From: Oscillatoriales cyanobacterium
Lineage (GTDB): Bacteria > Cyanobacteriota > Cyanobacteriia > Cyanobacteriales > Microcoleaceae
Assembly: GCA_004293365.1 (NCBI GenBank)
Contig: RDYN01000007.1
Span: 35,290 to 99,289, forward strand
Direction of reading: 5' to 3'
DNA: 64,000 bases
Shown: piece by piece, positions 28,877 through 37,050 of the stretch
Layout: the number at the start of each line of letters is the position of its first letter
Numbering within the stretch: position 1 is the first letter of the stretch
The notes under the pieces: model-generated
Database searches by the model: none
Told to the model about the DNA's origin: nothing
What the model saw: the letters and a program-made list of their open reading frames with translations, nothing else
Position numbers and translations under genes: made by a program

Positions 28877-29986
28877 CTAAAAATAATCTTGAACTATTTT
28901 CAAAATCCGGGAGGCGGCTAAACCGTCGCCAAAGGGATTAATTGCCATTGCCATCGCGTCGTAAGCTTTAGAATCACTCAGCAATTCTGCGGCTTTTGCT
29001 GTAATTGTATCAGAATTTGTACCGACAAGTTTAGCAGTGCCTGCCGAAACTGCTTCTGGTCTTTCTGTGGTTTCTCGCAATACTAAAACTGGCTTGCCCA
29101 AACTAGGTGCTTCTTCTTGCAATCCGCCGGAATCTGTCAGGATTAAATGACTTCTTTGCATCGCTCCTACTAACTCTGCGTAGTCCAATGGTTCTGTTAA
29201 AAAAATTCTGGGATGGTCTCCTAAAAGTGCTTTTAATGGTTCCCGAACTGTGGGATTTCGGTGTAGTGGTAAGAGCAAGGCTGTGTCGGGAAATTTATCT
29301 AAAATTTGGATGAATGCCTTGGCAATTCCTGCTAATGGTTTGCCCCAATTTTCGCGGCGGTGTACTGTTGCTAAAATGGTGCGATGTTGGCTCCAATCTA
29401 AGTTGGGAATGTTGCATTCTGGTTCGCGTTTGGCGACAGATAGCAAGGCGTCGATGACTGTGTTGCCTGTACGGTGAATTTCTCCTAAAACGCCCGATCG
29501 CCCTAAATTCTCCGCAGCCAGCTCTGTTGGGGCAAAATGCAGCCTTGTAAGCTGCGAAATCAACCGCCGGTTAGCCTCTTCGGGATAGGGATTGAACACG
29601 TCGTCAGTCCGCAAACCGGCTTCTACGTGACCTACGGGTATTTTCTGGTAAAATGCAGCCAAGGCAGCGGCAAAGGCTGTCGTTGTATCTCCTTGAACTA
29701 AGACGATTTCTGGCTGCAATTCTTTAAACAACGCTTCCAAACCCTGCAAACTCCGGGAAGTGATATCCGTCAAGCTTTGCTGGTGCTGCATGATTGCTAA
29801 ATCTCGATCGGCTTTGAGGTCGAACATCTGCATCACTTGCTCGACCATTTCCCGGTGCTGACCGGTTAAAATTACTTGGGTGTCAAAGTTGGGGGAATTT
29901 TTGAATAGTTGAATTACTGGGGCTAGTTTAATCGCTTCCGGGCGAGTTCCTAGGACGATGCAAACGCGGTGTGTGGCTTCGGGCAT
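28877..29986 (-). CDS. wecB: UDP-N-acetylglucosamine 2-epimerase (non-hydrolysing)
   Basis: 369 residues of the GT-B-like fold. It interconverts UDP-GlcNAc and UDP-ManNAc for cell-surface polysaccharide. Motifs: VCIVLGTRPEAIKLAPVI at the N-terminus, VLVQGDTTTAFAAALAAFY, HVEAGLRT, FNPYPEEANRRLI, and near the C-terminus LTDSGGLQEEAPSLGKPVLVLRETTERPEA. All are conserved in WecB/MnaA. Length normal. No polysaccharide gene cluster surrounds it; the next gene downstream is convergent and the one upstream divergent. Confidence 0.97.
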   Translation of the reverse strand: MPEATHRVCIVLGTRPEAIKLAPVIQLFKNSPNFDTQVILTGQHREMVEQVMQMFDLKADRDLAIMQHQQSLTDITSRSLQGLEALFKELQPEIVLVQGDTTTAFAAALAAFYQKIPVGHVEAGLRTDDVFNPYPEEANRRLISQLTRLHFAPTELAAENLGRSGVLGEIHRTGNTVIDALLSVAKREPECNIPNLDWSQHRTILATVHRRENWGKPLAGIAKAFIQILDKFPDTALLLPLHRNPTVREPLKALLGDHPRIFLTEPLDYAELVGAMQRSHLILTDSGGLQEEAPSLGKPVLVLRETTERPEAVSAGTAKLVGTNSDTITAKAAELLSDSKAYDAMAMAINPFGDGLAASRILKIVQDYF

Positions 29987-30252
29987 GGTAAAGTTGGGTA
30001 GTTGAGATTTGCGAGGCTCTTAAAGGCTGAAGATTTTATAGCTGGGTTGAATCGTTGGTTAATAAGATTTATTTTTTTTTATGAACCGCAGAGGGCGCAG
30101 AGGGCGCAGAGAATGGAGAAAAGAGTGAGAGAAAGTGGTTTGCCATTGGGTGGGGGCGGTTTTTTGAGATTGTGAGTTTTAGGCAATTATTGTTGGTGAA
30201 ACCCGCCCTACAAATTTCTTGACCTTAGTAAATTTTTAATCGTTAATTGGTC
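29987..30252. other. Divergent spacer wecB / pseudouridine synthase
   Basis: No gene seen. It contains a CCGCAGAGGGCGCAGAGGGC repeat at about 30086-30110; a related AACCGCAGAGAGCGCAGAG copy lies near 48882. Promoters for both divergent genes should be here. Confidence 0.45.
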
Positions 30253-30825
30253 ATGCCTTATCGATACATTTTATTTTACAAACCTTACGATGTTTTAACT
30301 CAGTTCACTGACAATTCAGGGGAAACTAAACGCCGCACTCTTAAAGATTTTATTCCGATTCCTGATGTTTATGCGGTGGGAAGGCTCGATCGCGATAGCG
30401 AAGGTTTGCTACTGTTAACCGATGACGGACAAATGCAGCACCGCCTCAGCGATCCGAAATTCGCTCATCCCCGCACTTACTTGGTGCAGGTAGAAGGGAT
30501 TCCAGATGCAGGTGCGATCGCCCTTTTGCAGACAGGTGTCACAATTCAAGATTATCGGACTCGATCGGCAAAAGTGCAATTATTGTCCGCAGAACCTCAA
30601 TTACCGCCCCGGGAACCCCCGATTCGATTTCGCAAACACATTCCCACAGCTTGGCTGGAAATGACCCTCACCGAAGGCCGCAACCGCCAAGTGCGCCGGA
30701 TGACCGCAGCAGTAGGGTTTCCGACGCTGCGGCTGGTGAGGAGCGCGATCGGGCATTTGCGTCTCGAAGGCCTCAAACCCGGTGAATGGCGCGAAATAAC
30801 TCCAACAGAAATCAAACTATTTTAA
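30253..30825 (+). CDS. rRNA pseudouridine synthase, RsuA/RluE type
   Basis: 190 residues from ATG ([20 protein letters not shown]); a TTG two codons upstream is less likely. The catalytic Asp is in [19 protein letters not shown]. Other motifs: [13 protein letters not shown] [10 protein letters not shown], and [25 protein letters not shown], typical of the RsuA branch. There is no N-terminal S4 domain, as in RluE, which converts U2457 of 23S rRNA in E. coli. The exact target here is inferred. Confidence 0.92.
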   Translation: MPYRYILFYKPYDVLTQFTDNSGETKRRTLKDFIPIPDVYAVGRLDRDSEGLLLLTDDGQMQHRLSDPKFAHPRTYLVQVEGIPDAGAIALLQTGVTIQDYRTRSAKVQLLSAEPQLPPREPPIRFRKHIPTAWLEMTLTEGRNRQVRRMTAAVGFPTLRLVRSAIGHLRLEGLKPGEWREITPTEIKLF

Positions 30826-30861
30826 GACTTGCACGCAACAGCATCAGGAGCGCCCCCCACC

Positions 30862-31701
30862 CTAATTTCTGGGTGGTAAACTAAAACTTTCCTTTCCATC
30901 CCGATCTTTCTGCACCCGAGCTCCCAACTTTACCAGAGCTTGTTTTGCCCTTTGACGAACCAACTTATCAGTTGTTTGATAATAAACCGCGCTCCAAGCA
31001 TTAAACCGCACCGGCACGCTATCTGGATCTCGGCGCAAAAAATCAGCAGTTGCTCGAAACATCGGCGCCAATTTCTCCCCATCCGGGGTTTTTTCCACCC
31101 AATCAGCAGCCATTTCGTGAGAGCGAATTGACTCGGGAATGTCTCCCAACAGCAGTAACTCATCCAAACCTTTTGTTCGCCACACTATCCACGCTTGGGG
31201 ATGAATTTGCGGCGACAAGGCGTTAGTACCCCGCTCGATGAACTTAACAGCAGTTTCAGGCTTTCCCTGATAAAAAGAAACGGCTGTGGACAGAAACAGG
31301 TAGATGTCAGCCCACTTGGGGTCGCGCTGGGTAATTATGTCAAAATAATCTTGGCCCAGATTGTAGCCAGTCACATTTCGTGCTTCGTCATCGCCAAAAT
31401 ACTGCAAAAATTTGAGAAATGTCCAATCTGCAATTAAATTGTCAAACCCAAAACTAGGGAGATTTTTGAGCATTTTCAGCCGCAGGGCTTCTTGCTGGGT
31501 TTCTTGCTGGGCGGCTTGCTTGAAACTGGCAGCAGACATGGCAGAGAGCGGATTTTGCCCCTCAGCGCCAACCGGGGTCATTGGGCCTAATTGCCCGATC
31601 GACTGCATGGTAATGACTCCAGCCAGTGCTGCTGCACCGATAACTCCATTAACGAGCAGGCTCAACCACTTACGCGAAAAATTTTCGACTTTAGCTTCCA
31701 C
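30862..31701 (-). CDS. Conserved membrane-anchored helical-repeat protein
   Basis: 279 residues, apparently starting with GTG. A membrane helix is at about 13-33 (LSLLVNGVIGAAALAGVITM). The remainder is helical with TPR-like pairs (WADIYLFLSTAVSFYQGKPETAVKFIERG; AWIVWRTKGLDELLLLGDIPESIRSHEMAADW). I recognise it only as a protein of unknown function likely found in other cyanobacteria. It is divergent from the carboxyl-terminal protease gene and may be anchored facing the periplasm or lumen. Confidence 0.75.
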   Translation of the reverse strand: MEAKVENFSRKWLSLLVNGVIGAAALAGVITMQSIGQLGPMTPVGAEGQNPLSAMSAASFKQAAQQETQQEALRLKMLKNLPSFGFDNLIADWTFLKFLQYFGDDEARNVTGYNLGQDYFDIITQRDPKWADIYLFLSTAVSFYQGKPETAVKFIERGTNALSPQIHPQAWIVWRTKGLDELLLLGDIPESIRSHEMAADWVEKTPDGEKLAPMFRATADFLRRDPDSVPVRFNAWSAVYYQTTDKLVRQRAKQALVKLGARVQKDRDGKESFSLPPRN

Positions 31702-31897
31702 GGCACATTTAAATCCAAGTTTTAAATTAAGTTTATTAAAATACAGTAATGATTGGTGGGCGATCGACTATTAATCTCGTTACACTGTCCAGAGGGATGC
31801 TATGGCCTCCACAACATAGTTTAAATGGTAGTTTGAGATTTTTTAGCAATTTTAAATCTCAAATCAAAAATCTACAATCGAATTGAGCCAAAATTCA

Positions 31898-33217
31898 ATG
31901 AATCAAGCCCGCAGACGCTTTTCTAAGTTACAGGCAGCCCTGTTCACTGGGGCGATGGCAACAACCGCTTCGATATCTTTACTCGTTCCCAGTCTGAGTC
32001 AGTCAGTCCGCGCCGAACTTCAAGATAGCCCCAAAGCTGTCTTAGACGAAGCTTGGCAAATTGTGAACCGAGATTATGTCGATCCAACCTTTAACAAGAC
32101 TGACTGGCAAGTCACCCGCCAAGAATTGCTCAGCAAAAATTATACTTCTCGCGAAGCTGCCTACACTGCCCTCCGCAATGCCCTAGAGAAACTAAAAGAC
32201 CCCTACACGCGCTTCATGGATCCGAAGCAGTACGAAGCCCTGAAGAGTCAAATCTCTGGAGAACTGACAGGGGTGGGGATGAGGCTCGAAGAAGACGAGA
32301 AAACGAAAGCGATCGCGGTAGTTGAGCCGATGGAAAATTCCCCTGCTATGAAGGCAGGGATTCAAGCTGGCGATCGGATTTTGGTGATTGACGGCAAACC
32401 TACCAAAGGTATGACTGTCGCGGATGCGGCTCAAATAATTCGGGGCGCCGAAGGCACGAAAGTCACCCTGCGGATTGCTCGTCAGGGCAAAAGCGAGTTT
32501 GATATCACTCTGACTAGGGCGAAAATTGAGGTAGCAGCGGTTCGCTACAGCCTCAAGAAGGAAGCTAACAAGAATGTCGGTTATATCCGCTTGCAAGAGT
32601 TTAGCTCCCACGCCGGCGAACAAATGCAGCGGGCGATTAAAAATCTCTCCGAGCAGAAAGCTGACGCTTTTGTGTTGGATTTGCGGGGTAATCCCGGCGG
32701 GTTGCTGTCGGTAAGCATTGATATCGCCCAGATGTGGATGGATTCGGGGGCGATCGTCCGTACAGTCTATCGCGCGGGAGATTCTCAGGAAATGCGGGCA
32801 AACCGCACTGCGATCACTGACAAGCCTTTGGTAGTGCTGGTGGACAACAACTCGGCCAGCGCCAGCGAGATTTTGGCCGGTGCGCTGAAGGACAACAAGC
32901 GCGCCACTGTGATGGGCGGCCAAACTTTTGGCAAAGCTTTGGTGCAGTCTACGCATCCTTTGTCTGACGGTTCGGGATTGGCGGTGACGATCGCCCACTA
33001 CTATACTCCCAACGGTACGGATATCAGCCACAAGGGGGTTACTCCCGATGTCAAGGTGGAAGTCACCGACGAACAAAAGCTGAAATTAGCTAACAAGCCG
33101 ACGTTGGTTGCGACTAAGGACGATCCTTGCTACGCGCAGGCGATCGCACTTTTGAAAACTAATGCGGCATCGGCACGTCCCGCTGCTGGTAAAGAGGCTC
33201 TTGCTCCTAAAAAGTAG
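31898..33217 (+). CDS. Carboxyl-terminal processing protease (S41) with PDZ domain
   Basis: 439 residues from the ATG at 31898 (a TTG five codons earlier is possible). A signal peptide or anchor is at about 12-35 (ALFTGAMATTASISLLVPSL). A helical region is followed by a PDZ domain (about 115-190, ELTGVGMRLEEDEKTKAIAV to GDRILVIDGKPT) and the S41 core: DLRGNPGGLL, then the Ser/Lys dyad NNSASASEILAGAL and GQTFGKALVQS. Cyanobacterial Ctp proteases act in the lumen or periplasm; CtpA trims the D1 precursor. Which of CtpA, B or C this is cannot be decided by eye. Confidence 0.93.
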   Translation: MNQARRRFSKLQAALFTGAMATTASISLLVPSLSQSVRAELQDSPKAVLDEAWQIVNRDYVDPTFNKTDWQVTRQELLSKNYTSREAAYTALRNALEKLKDPYTRFMDPKQYEALKSQISGELTGVGMRLEEDEKTKAIAVVEPMENSPAMKAGIQAGDRILVIDGKPTKGMTVADAAQIIRGAEGTKVTLRIARQGKSEFDITLTRAKIEVAAVRYSLKKEANKNVGYIRLQEFSSHAGEQMQRAIKNLSEQKADAFVLDLRGNPGGLLSVSIDIAQMWMDSGAIVRTVYRAGDSQEMRANRTAITDKPLVVLVDNNSASASEILAGALKDNKRATVMGGQTFGKALVQSTHPLSDGSGLAVTIAHYYTPNGTDISHKGVTPDVKVEVTDEQKLKLANKPTLVATKDDPCYAQAIALLKTNAASARPAAGKEALAPKK

Positions 33218-33254
33218 TTGAACACCGTCAGACAATAACAATTAGCTTTAAGAT

Positions 33255-33282
33255 AAAACCCGCACCGGCGGGTTTTGTTTTT
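33255..33282 (+). terminator. Intrinsic terminator of the ctp gene
   Basis: AAAACCCGC and GCGGGTTTT form a GC-rich stem around ACCG, followed by GTTTTT, 37 bases after the stop codon. A classic rho-independent signal. Confidence 0.87.
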
Positions 33283-33302
33283 GTAGTTTGATTTAGCCTT
33301 TA

Positions 33303-33430
33303 ATATCATGTCTGGTCGATTACCATAACAACAACGGTTCGTAGTGCGGACTTTAGTCCGCAGCTTGAGAGCGGACTGAAGTCCGCACTACGAACCTTGC
33401 TTATTGCGGTCAATCGACCGGACACGATTT
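33303..33430. mobile_element. MITE-like palindromic element, copy 1
   Basis: About 128 bases with imperfect terminal inverted repeats (ATATCATGTCTGGTCGATTA at the left; TCAATCGACCGGACACGAT at the right). The core 33336-33396 is a palindrome of the GGTTCGTAGTGCGGACT family. Copy 2, with the same ends and core, lies at 50587-50713. No coding capacity. Confidence 0.7.
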
Positions 33431-33435
33431 AATTG

Positions 33436-33567
33436 CTAGAAAATGGTTTGTAATAACAGCAAACTATTTAATCCTACTATAATACTAGCCACTAACCAAG
33501 CTACCCCTTTCAGCCAAAATGGATTCACAAACTCTCCCATTAAGCGGCGGTTAGAGGTAAACATAGC
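33436..33567 (-). pseudogene. C-terminal fragment of an Nramp (MntH-like) metal transporter
   Basis: The reverse strand reads MFTSNRRLMGEFVNPFWLKG and then VAWLVASIIVGLNSLLLLQT before a stop at 33436. This is the last loop and last membrane helix of Nramp Mn/Fe transporters. No other part of the gene is found in the window: the frame is cut at about 33567, exactly where a transposase remnant begins. It is therefore a broken gene left after IS insertion and deletion. Confidence 0.7.
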
Positions 33568-33570
33568 TAG

Positions 33571-34042
33571 GAACAGCCCAGAGAAAGACCTACAGACTAT
33601 AAAGAGCAGAAAAAATACTATTCAGGCAAGCAAAAAAGACCTACCTTAAAAAATCAAATAGTTGTAATGCCGAATGGTCAAGAAATTGTTGATATAGTAG
33701 TTGGAGAAACTGGAGCAACGGCAGACCTAAAAATTTGGCGTTCCCGGCGATAAGAATGGAATAAAGAGCAAGAATTTCAAGGGGACAAAGCTTATGTAGG
33801 GGAACAATTAATTGACGTTCATCAAAAAAGAATCGAAGTAAAGATATTACAGATGCTCAAAAAAAGCAAACAAACAGAAGGCTAGAAAAAGAATAGTAGT
33901 AGAGCCTAGGATTAGATTGGTGAATTTTTTTAGAGTGGCAGCAGAGAGATTTCGCTTAAAATCTGGTAATTGCGAGCCAGTAATTATGGTCGTATGTGGA
34001 TTAATAAGATGGCGGATTGGTGCAATAGTTATATGTCAATAA
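33571..34042 (+). pseudogene. Remnant of an IS5-type (DDE_Tnp_4-like) transposase
   Basis: Frame-broken pieces read EQPRERPTDYKEQKKYYSGK, then KNQIVVMPNGQEIVDIVVGE and a stop, then EFQGDKAYVGEQLIDVHQK, and finally VNFFRVAAERFRLKSGNCE with VVCGLIRWRIGAIVI. These match, in order, the middle and C-terminal parts of transposases of the IS5-like group, including the GDKAY block. Several stops and frame changes show it is dead. The N-terminal part is missing at the junction with the Nramp fragment. Confidence 0.78.
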
Positions 34043-34135
34043 AACTTGATATAAATCGAAAAAAATAGTAAAAATTATGTCATAAAAATTGGTAGTTATG
34101 ATTAATATAGTCTTCAAACACTTATTTAAGTGTTA

Positions 34136-34176
34136 GTTTCTTGTCCGAAGCTCGAAGCTGGCTTCGGACAAGAAAC
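34136..34176. repeat. Perfect 16-bp inverted repeat
   Basis: GTTTCTTGTCCGAAGC and its exact reverse complement around a 9-base loop. It lies downstream of the transposase remnant and may be an IS end or a stray terminator-like element. Confidence 0.5.
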
Positions 34177-34219
34177 CAAGCGGGGAAAAGGTTTGGCAGT
34201 TATTGGAGATGTCTAATTG

Positions 34220-34336
34220 AGCGACTGGTATCAAACATCTAAGCTACTAATTCACTATCTCAAATTTGATGGCGTTCCCATTCCCCATTCAATCAATCAT
34301 GTGGATCGAGCCGTATTCACCGCACTCGAACGCTAA
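34220..34336 (+). other. Orphan reading frame, possible gene remnant
   Basis: A 38-codon stretch reads SDWYQTSKLLIHYLKFDGVP then IPHSINHVDRAVFTALER and a stop, without a start codon. It looks protein-like in composition, but I do not recognise the family. It ends 79 bases before the cupin gene and is probably the tail of a deleted gene. Confidence 0.35.
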
Positions 34337-34415
34337 ATCTTACCTCAATTCAGTAACGCCACAATCTCCATTTAGTATAAAATCAATCTTAAATTCATCT
34401 GAAATTTAAAGAATC

Positions 34416-35162
34416 ATGTCTTCTCACCTTCATTGGCAACCTCAAGCAATTCACAACGACGTATCGAGTCGAGTCGCAGTCTTGCCGTCATCGCTAATCT
34501 GGCATCAGACCAACTTTACTGGAATCTGGTTTGGTTGCTTTGAGTCCGACGATAACGTTCAAGATCATCCTGTCACCATGCTGACTCGCTTCGATTCGGG
34601 TGGCTTTTTCCCGCTACACGGACACCCCGGTGGAGAAGAAATTTTGGTACTCCAGGGCAACTTCGCTGATGAAACCGGTGTGTATCCTCCAGGATCTTAT
34701 ATGCTCAATCCGGAAGGGTTTATCCATCGTCCTTATAGCGAGGAAGGTTGCCTGACATTTGTTAAATTACGGCAACATGGTGGAACCACTCGCCAGCAGG
34801 TGAAAACGAATATTTACGAGTCCTCCTGGGATCCCGGTACTATTCCCCAAATTGAGGTGAAGCTCCTTTATGAGCAAGAGAGTTTTCCTGAAAAAGTTTG
34901 GGTGGAACGCTGGCAACCCGGTACAGCCTTGTCGAACGTAGTTGAATCTGAGGTGAAAGAAATCTTTGTCATCGAAGGCACTTGGAGTGATGAGTTAGGA
35001 GATTACCCAAGGGGCTGTTGGCTGCGGTATTCACCCGATTTTCCCTATAGTCCGTCGTCGGGAACCGGTTGTCTGGTTTATGTTAAGACTTATCCTCTCG
35101 ATGCAACGCGATTTATTGTTGAAAAAGACTTCCGACAGCCTTTTGAGACAACTCACTACTGA
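34416..35162 (+). CDS. Double-cupin protein, ChrR-like
   Basis: 248 residues. The first cupin domain (about 45-125) keeps all metal ligands: H68 and H70 in PLHGHPGGEE, Glu 74 or 75, and H104 in GFIHRPYS. The second (about 150-235) has the fold pattern (VKEIFVIEGTWSDELGDYPRGCWLRYSP) but lacks the HxH motif, so it should not bind metal in the same way. The layout resembles the ChrR cupin family linked to anti-sigma factors, but no zinc-binding anti-sigma domain or sigma gene is nearby. A role as a metal enzyme or sensor is open. It lies in a decayed region after IS remnants. Confidence 0.82.
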   Translation: MSSHLHWQPQAIHNDVSSRVAVLPSSLIWHQTNFTGIWFGCFESDDNVQDHPVTMLTRFDSGGFFPLHGHPGGEEILVLQGNFADETGVYPPGSYMLNPEGFIHRPYSEEGCLTFVKLRQHGGTTRQQVKTNIYESSWDPGTIPQIEVKLLYEQESFPEKVWVERWQPGTALSNVVESEVKEIFVIEGTWSDELGDYPRGCWLRYSPDFPYSPSSGTGCLVYVKTYPLDATRFIVEKDFRQPFETTHY

Positions 35163-35230
35163 CCCCATCAGTCATTAGACCTCTCCAGAAAAGCAAGTCT
35201 TGAAGAGGCATGATGCCAGTTCCACAATAA

Positions 35231-35677
35231 TTATTGGAGAGGTCTATTCATCCGCCGGATAAACTCTAAAGGCAAACCATCAGTATCGGCAATAAAAGCT
35301 ACTTCATAAACATTTTGCCCGATCGCCTGTTGAGTCGGTTCCAATAAAACTTTCAAAGCTTGAAACTGGTTTGGTTCCTCAGAAGCTGCGGCCTCAAACC
35401 GCTGTTTCACAGACTGCAACCAACTCGGCAAATCAGTTGTCGCCTCCGTTAAATCGAAAGATAAATGATAATATCCAACATAATGCTCGTCACCGAAAGC
35501 ATCCGGTGCGGGTTTTGGTTCCGGGATTTGGATGAGTTCGATGCGTCCGTTGAGACCTTCCATCCAACAGGCTAGGGTGTAACCTGTGGTAAAGCGATCG
35601 CTCACAGTAAATCCCAACTGTTCGTAAAAGGCGATCGCCCGGTGAATGTTAGCAGTGCGAATCGAGGCGTGGTGCAT
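35231..35677 (-). CDS. VOC family protein
   Basis: 148 residues of the glyoxalase/bleomycin-resistance fold. Pattern: MHHASIRTANIHRAIAFYEQLGF at the start, ELIQIPEPKPAPDAFGD, HYVGYYHLSFDL and a C-terminal IADTDGLPLEFIRR. Putative metal ligands are His 2 or 3, Glu in IELIQ, His in YYHLSF and Glu in PLEFI. Substrate unknown. It is convergent with the cupin gene and lies 173 bases upstream, in transcription, of nothing obvious. Confidence 0.83.
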   Translation of the reverse strand: MHHASIRTANIHRAIAFYEQLGFTVSDRFTTGYTLACWMEGLNGRIELIQIPEPKPAPDAFGDEHYVGYYHLSFDLTEATTDLPSWLQSVKQRFEAAASEEPNQFQALKVLLEPTQQAIGQNVYEVAFIADTDGLPLEFIRRMNRPLQ

Positions 35678-35850
35678 TCGATTTTAGATTTTAGATTTTA
35701 GATTTTAGATTGGGGAATTGGGAATTGGGAATTGGGCATCGGCCAAACAGGGCATCGGGCATCGGCCAAACAGGGCATTCCTAATTGGTAACTGGAACCA
35801 ACAAATAACCAATGACTAATGACTAATGACTAATAACAAATCACCAATGA
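35678..35850. repeat. Short tandem repeats
   Basis: ATTTTAG heptamers (35683-35711), GGGAATTGGGAATT, two GGGCATCGGCCAAACAGGGC copies (about 35735-35777), and AATGACT heptamers (35809-35835). All are of the cyanobacterial short-tandem-repeat type. No gene. Confidence 0.8.
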
Positions 35851-36360
35851 TTATTCAAACAACCGAAAATAGGGATATCTAATTGGAACTCCCGGCTCTT
35901 TTTCCAAATCAAAATTAATCACTTCCCAACAAGGTTCTTCTTGAGGATCGGGGCTAAAATCCACAGGTAAACCGTACAGCCGGGGGCGCGGCGAGTCCGG
36001 CTGGCCCCGCCAAGGGGTGCTGCGTTCCAAATAAGCGCTGATTAAGTCTCGATAGCGTTGGGCAACGATGACGCGAGTTGCTCGATAGCCTTGAGTATAA
36101 AGTCGATCGAGCGCTTCGTGAATTTCAAACCTAATTCCGTCCGGGTGAGTGTGCTGGCGATACCATTCATCCTCCCAGCGGCGCCAGTGCCGCCCAGACT
36201 GAAGGTGAACGAGTTCCCCCGTTTTTGGATCTGCCTCAAATGCCCCGTGACGCGGACACAAATAGGTATCCGTGAGTGTTAAAGCCGGAATTGTTTGGCG
36301 ACAGTGGGGACACTGAATTTCCGGGCCAAACATCGGGTATTGCAAGGCAACTTCAATCAT
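35851..36360 (-). CDS. TIGR02652 family cyanobacterial protein
   Basis: 169 residues. Two metal-binding half-sites CPHC (C17, C20) and CPRH (C35, H38) form a probable zinc ribbon. The rest (SGRHWRRWEDEWYRQHTHPDG, VIVAQRYRDLISAYLERSTPWRG, RPRLYGLPVDFSPDP) is characteristic of this family, limited to cyanobacteria as far as I know. Function unknown. Divergent from the gamma carbonic anhydrase gene, with about 105 bases between. Confidence 0.87.
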   Translation of the reverse strand: MIEVALQYPMFGPEIQCPHCRQTIPALTLTDTYLCPRHGAFEADPKTGELVHLQSGRHWRRWEDEWYRQHTHPDGIRFEIHEALDRLYTQGYRATRVIVAQRYRDLISAYLERSTPWRGQPDSPRPRLYGLPVDFSPDPQEEPCWEVINFDLEKEPGVPIRYPYFRLFE

Positions 36361-36465
36361 TTATTGCGTCCCAACATATTTATCTGAAAAAGTGGCAAAT
36401 AGTCTTATTATATCCCGTATCAACAACCAGCTAATCTGCTAGAAGTATCACGATCGACCAAAAAG

Positions 36466-37023
36466 ATGAGCAATCTCAACCAACCTCTGCCTGAACTTCC
36501 TGCCTATTGGCCATTGCCGGATCTCTCCGAAGCTGCTTTTGTCGCTGAGGGCGCTGTTGTCATTGGCAGGGTAGAGGTGGCTGCGGGCGCTAGTATCTGG
36601 TACGGGGCGGTGGTGCGGGGGGATGTAGAACGAATTGCGATCGGCAAAAGTACCAATATCCAAGATGGAGCAATTCTACACGGCGATCCGGGTAAACCGA
36701 CTGTTTTAGAAGATTTCGTGACAGTGGGACACCGAGCGGTGATTCATTCAGCTTACATTGAACGGGGCTGTTTGATCGGGATTGGCGCGATCGTCCTGGA
36801 CGGAGTGAGAGTGGGCACAGGCTCGATCGTCGGTGCAGGGGCGGTTGTGACGAAGGACGTTCCCCCTCACACGCTGGTTGCGGGAGTGCCTGCCAAGCGG
36901 CTGCGAGACTTGTCTGAAGAGGAATCTGAGGAGCTGGTGGAACACGCCAAGCGTTACGAAAAGTTGGCTTTGGTTCATGGGGGGAAAGGTTCTGATTTGG
37001 GATTTGTAGAAGTGAGGGAATAA
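36466..37023 (+). CDS. Gamma carbonic anhydrase family protein
   Basis: 185 residues, mostly left-handed beta helix built of hexapeptide turns ([20 protein letters not shown]). The three histidines that bind the metal across subunits in trimeric gamma carbonic anhydrases are present: H72 (ILHGD), H89 and H94 ([10 protein letters not shown]). A C-terminal helix ([19 protein letters not shown]) closes the trimer. Possible activity is CO2 hydration; many members of this YrdA/PaaY-like branch have little activity. It lacks the Rubisco small-subunit-like repeats of CcmM and is not in a ccm cluster. Confidence 0.9.
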   Translation: MSNLNQPLPELPAYWPLPDLSEAAFVAEGAVVIGRVEVAAGASIWYGAVVRGDVERIAIGKSTNIQDGAILHGDPGKPTVLEDFVTVGHRAVIHSAYIERGCLIGIGAIVLDGVRVGTGSIVGAGAVVTKDVPPHTLVAGVPAKRLRDLSEEESEELVEHAKRYEKLALVHGGKGSDLGFVEVRE

Positions 37024-37050
37024 GGTTTTTAGGTATGACTCATACAAAAG

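Noticed and set aside
32192..33076. 294-codon reverse frame opposite the ctp gene
   Set aside because: Shadow of the well-supported S41 protease; no recognisable domain.
33443..33649. 68-codon + strand frame
   Set aside because: It runs across the antisense of the Nramp fragment and an out-of-frame part of the transposase remnant.
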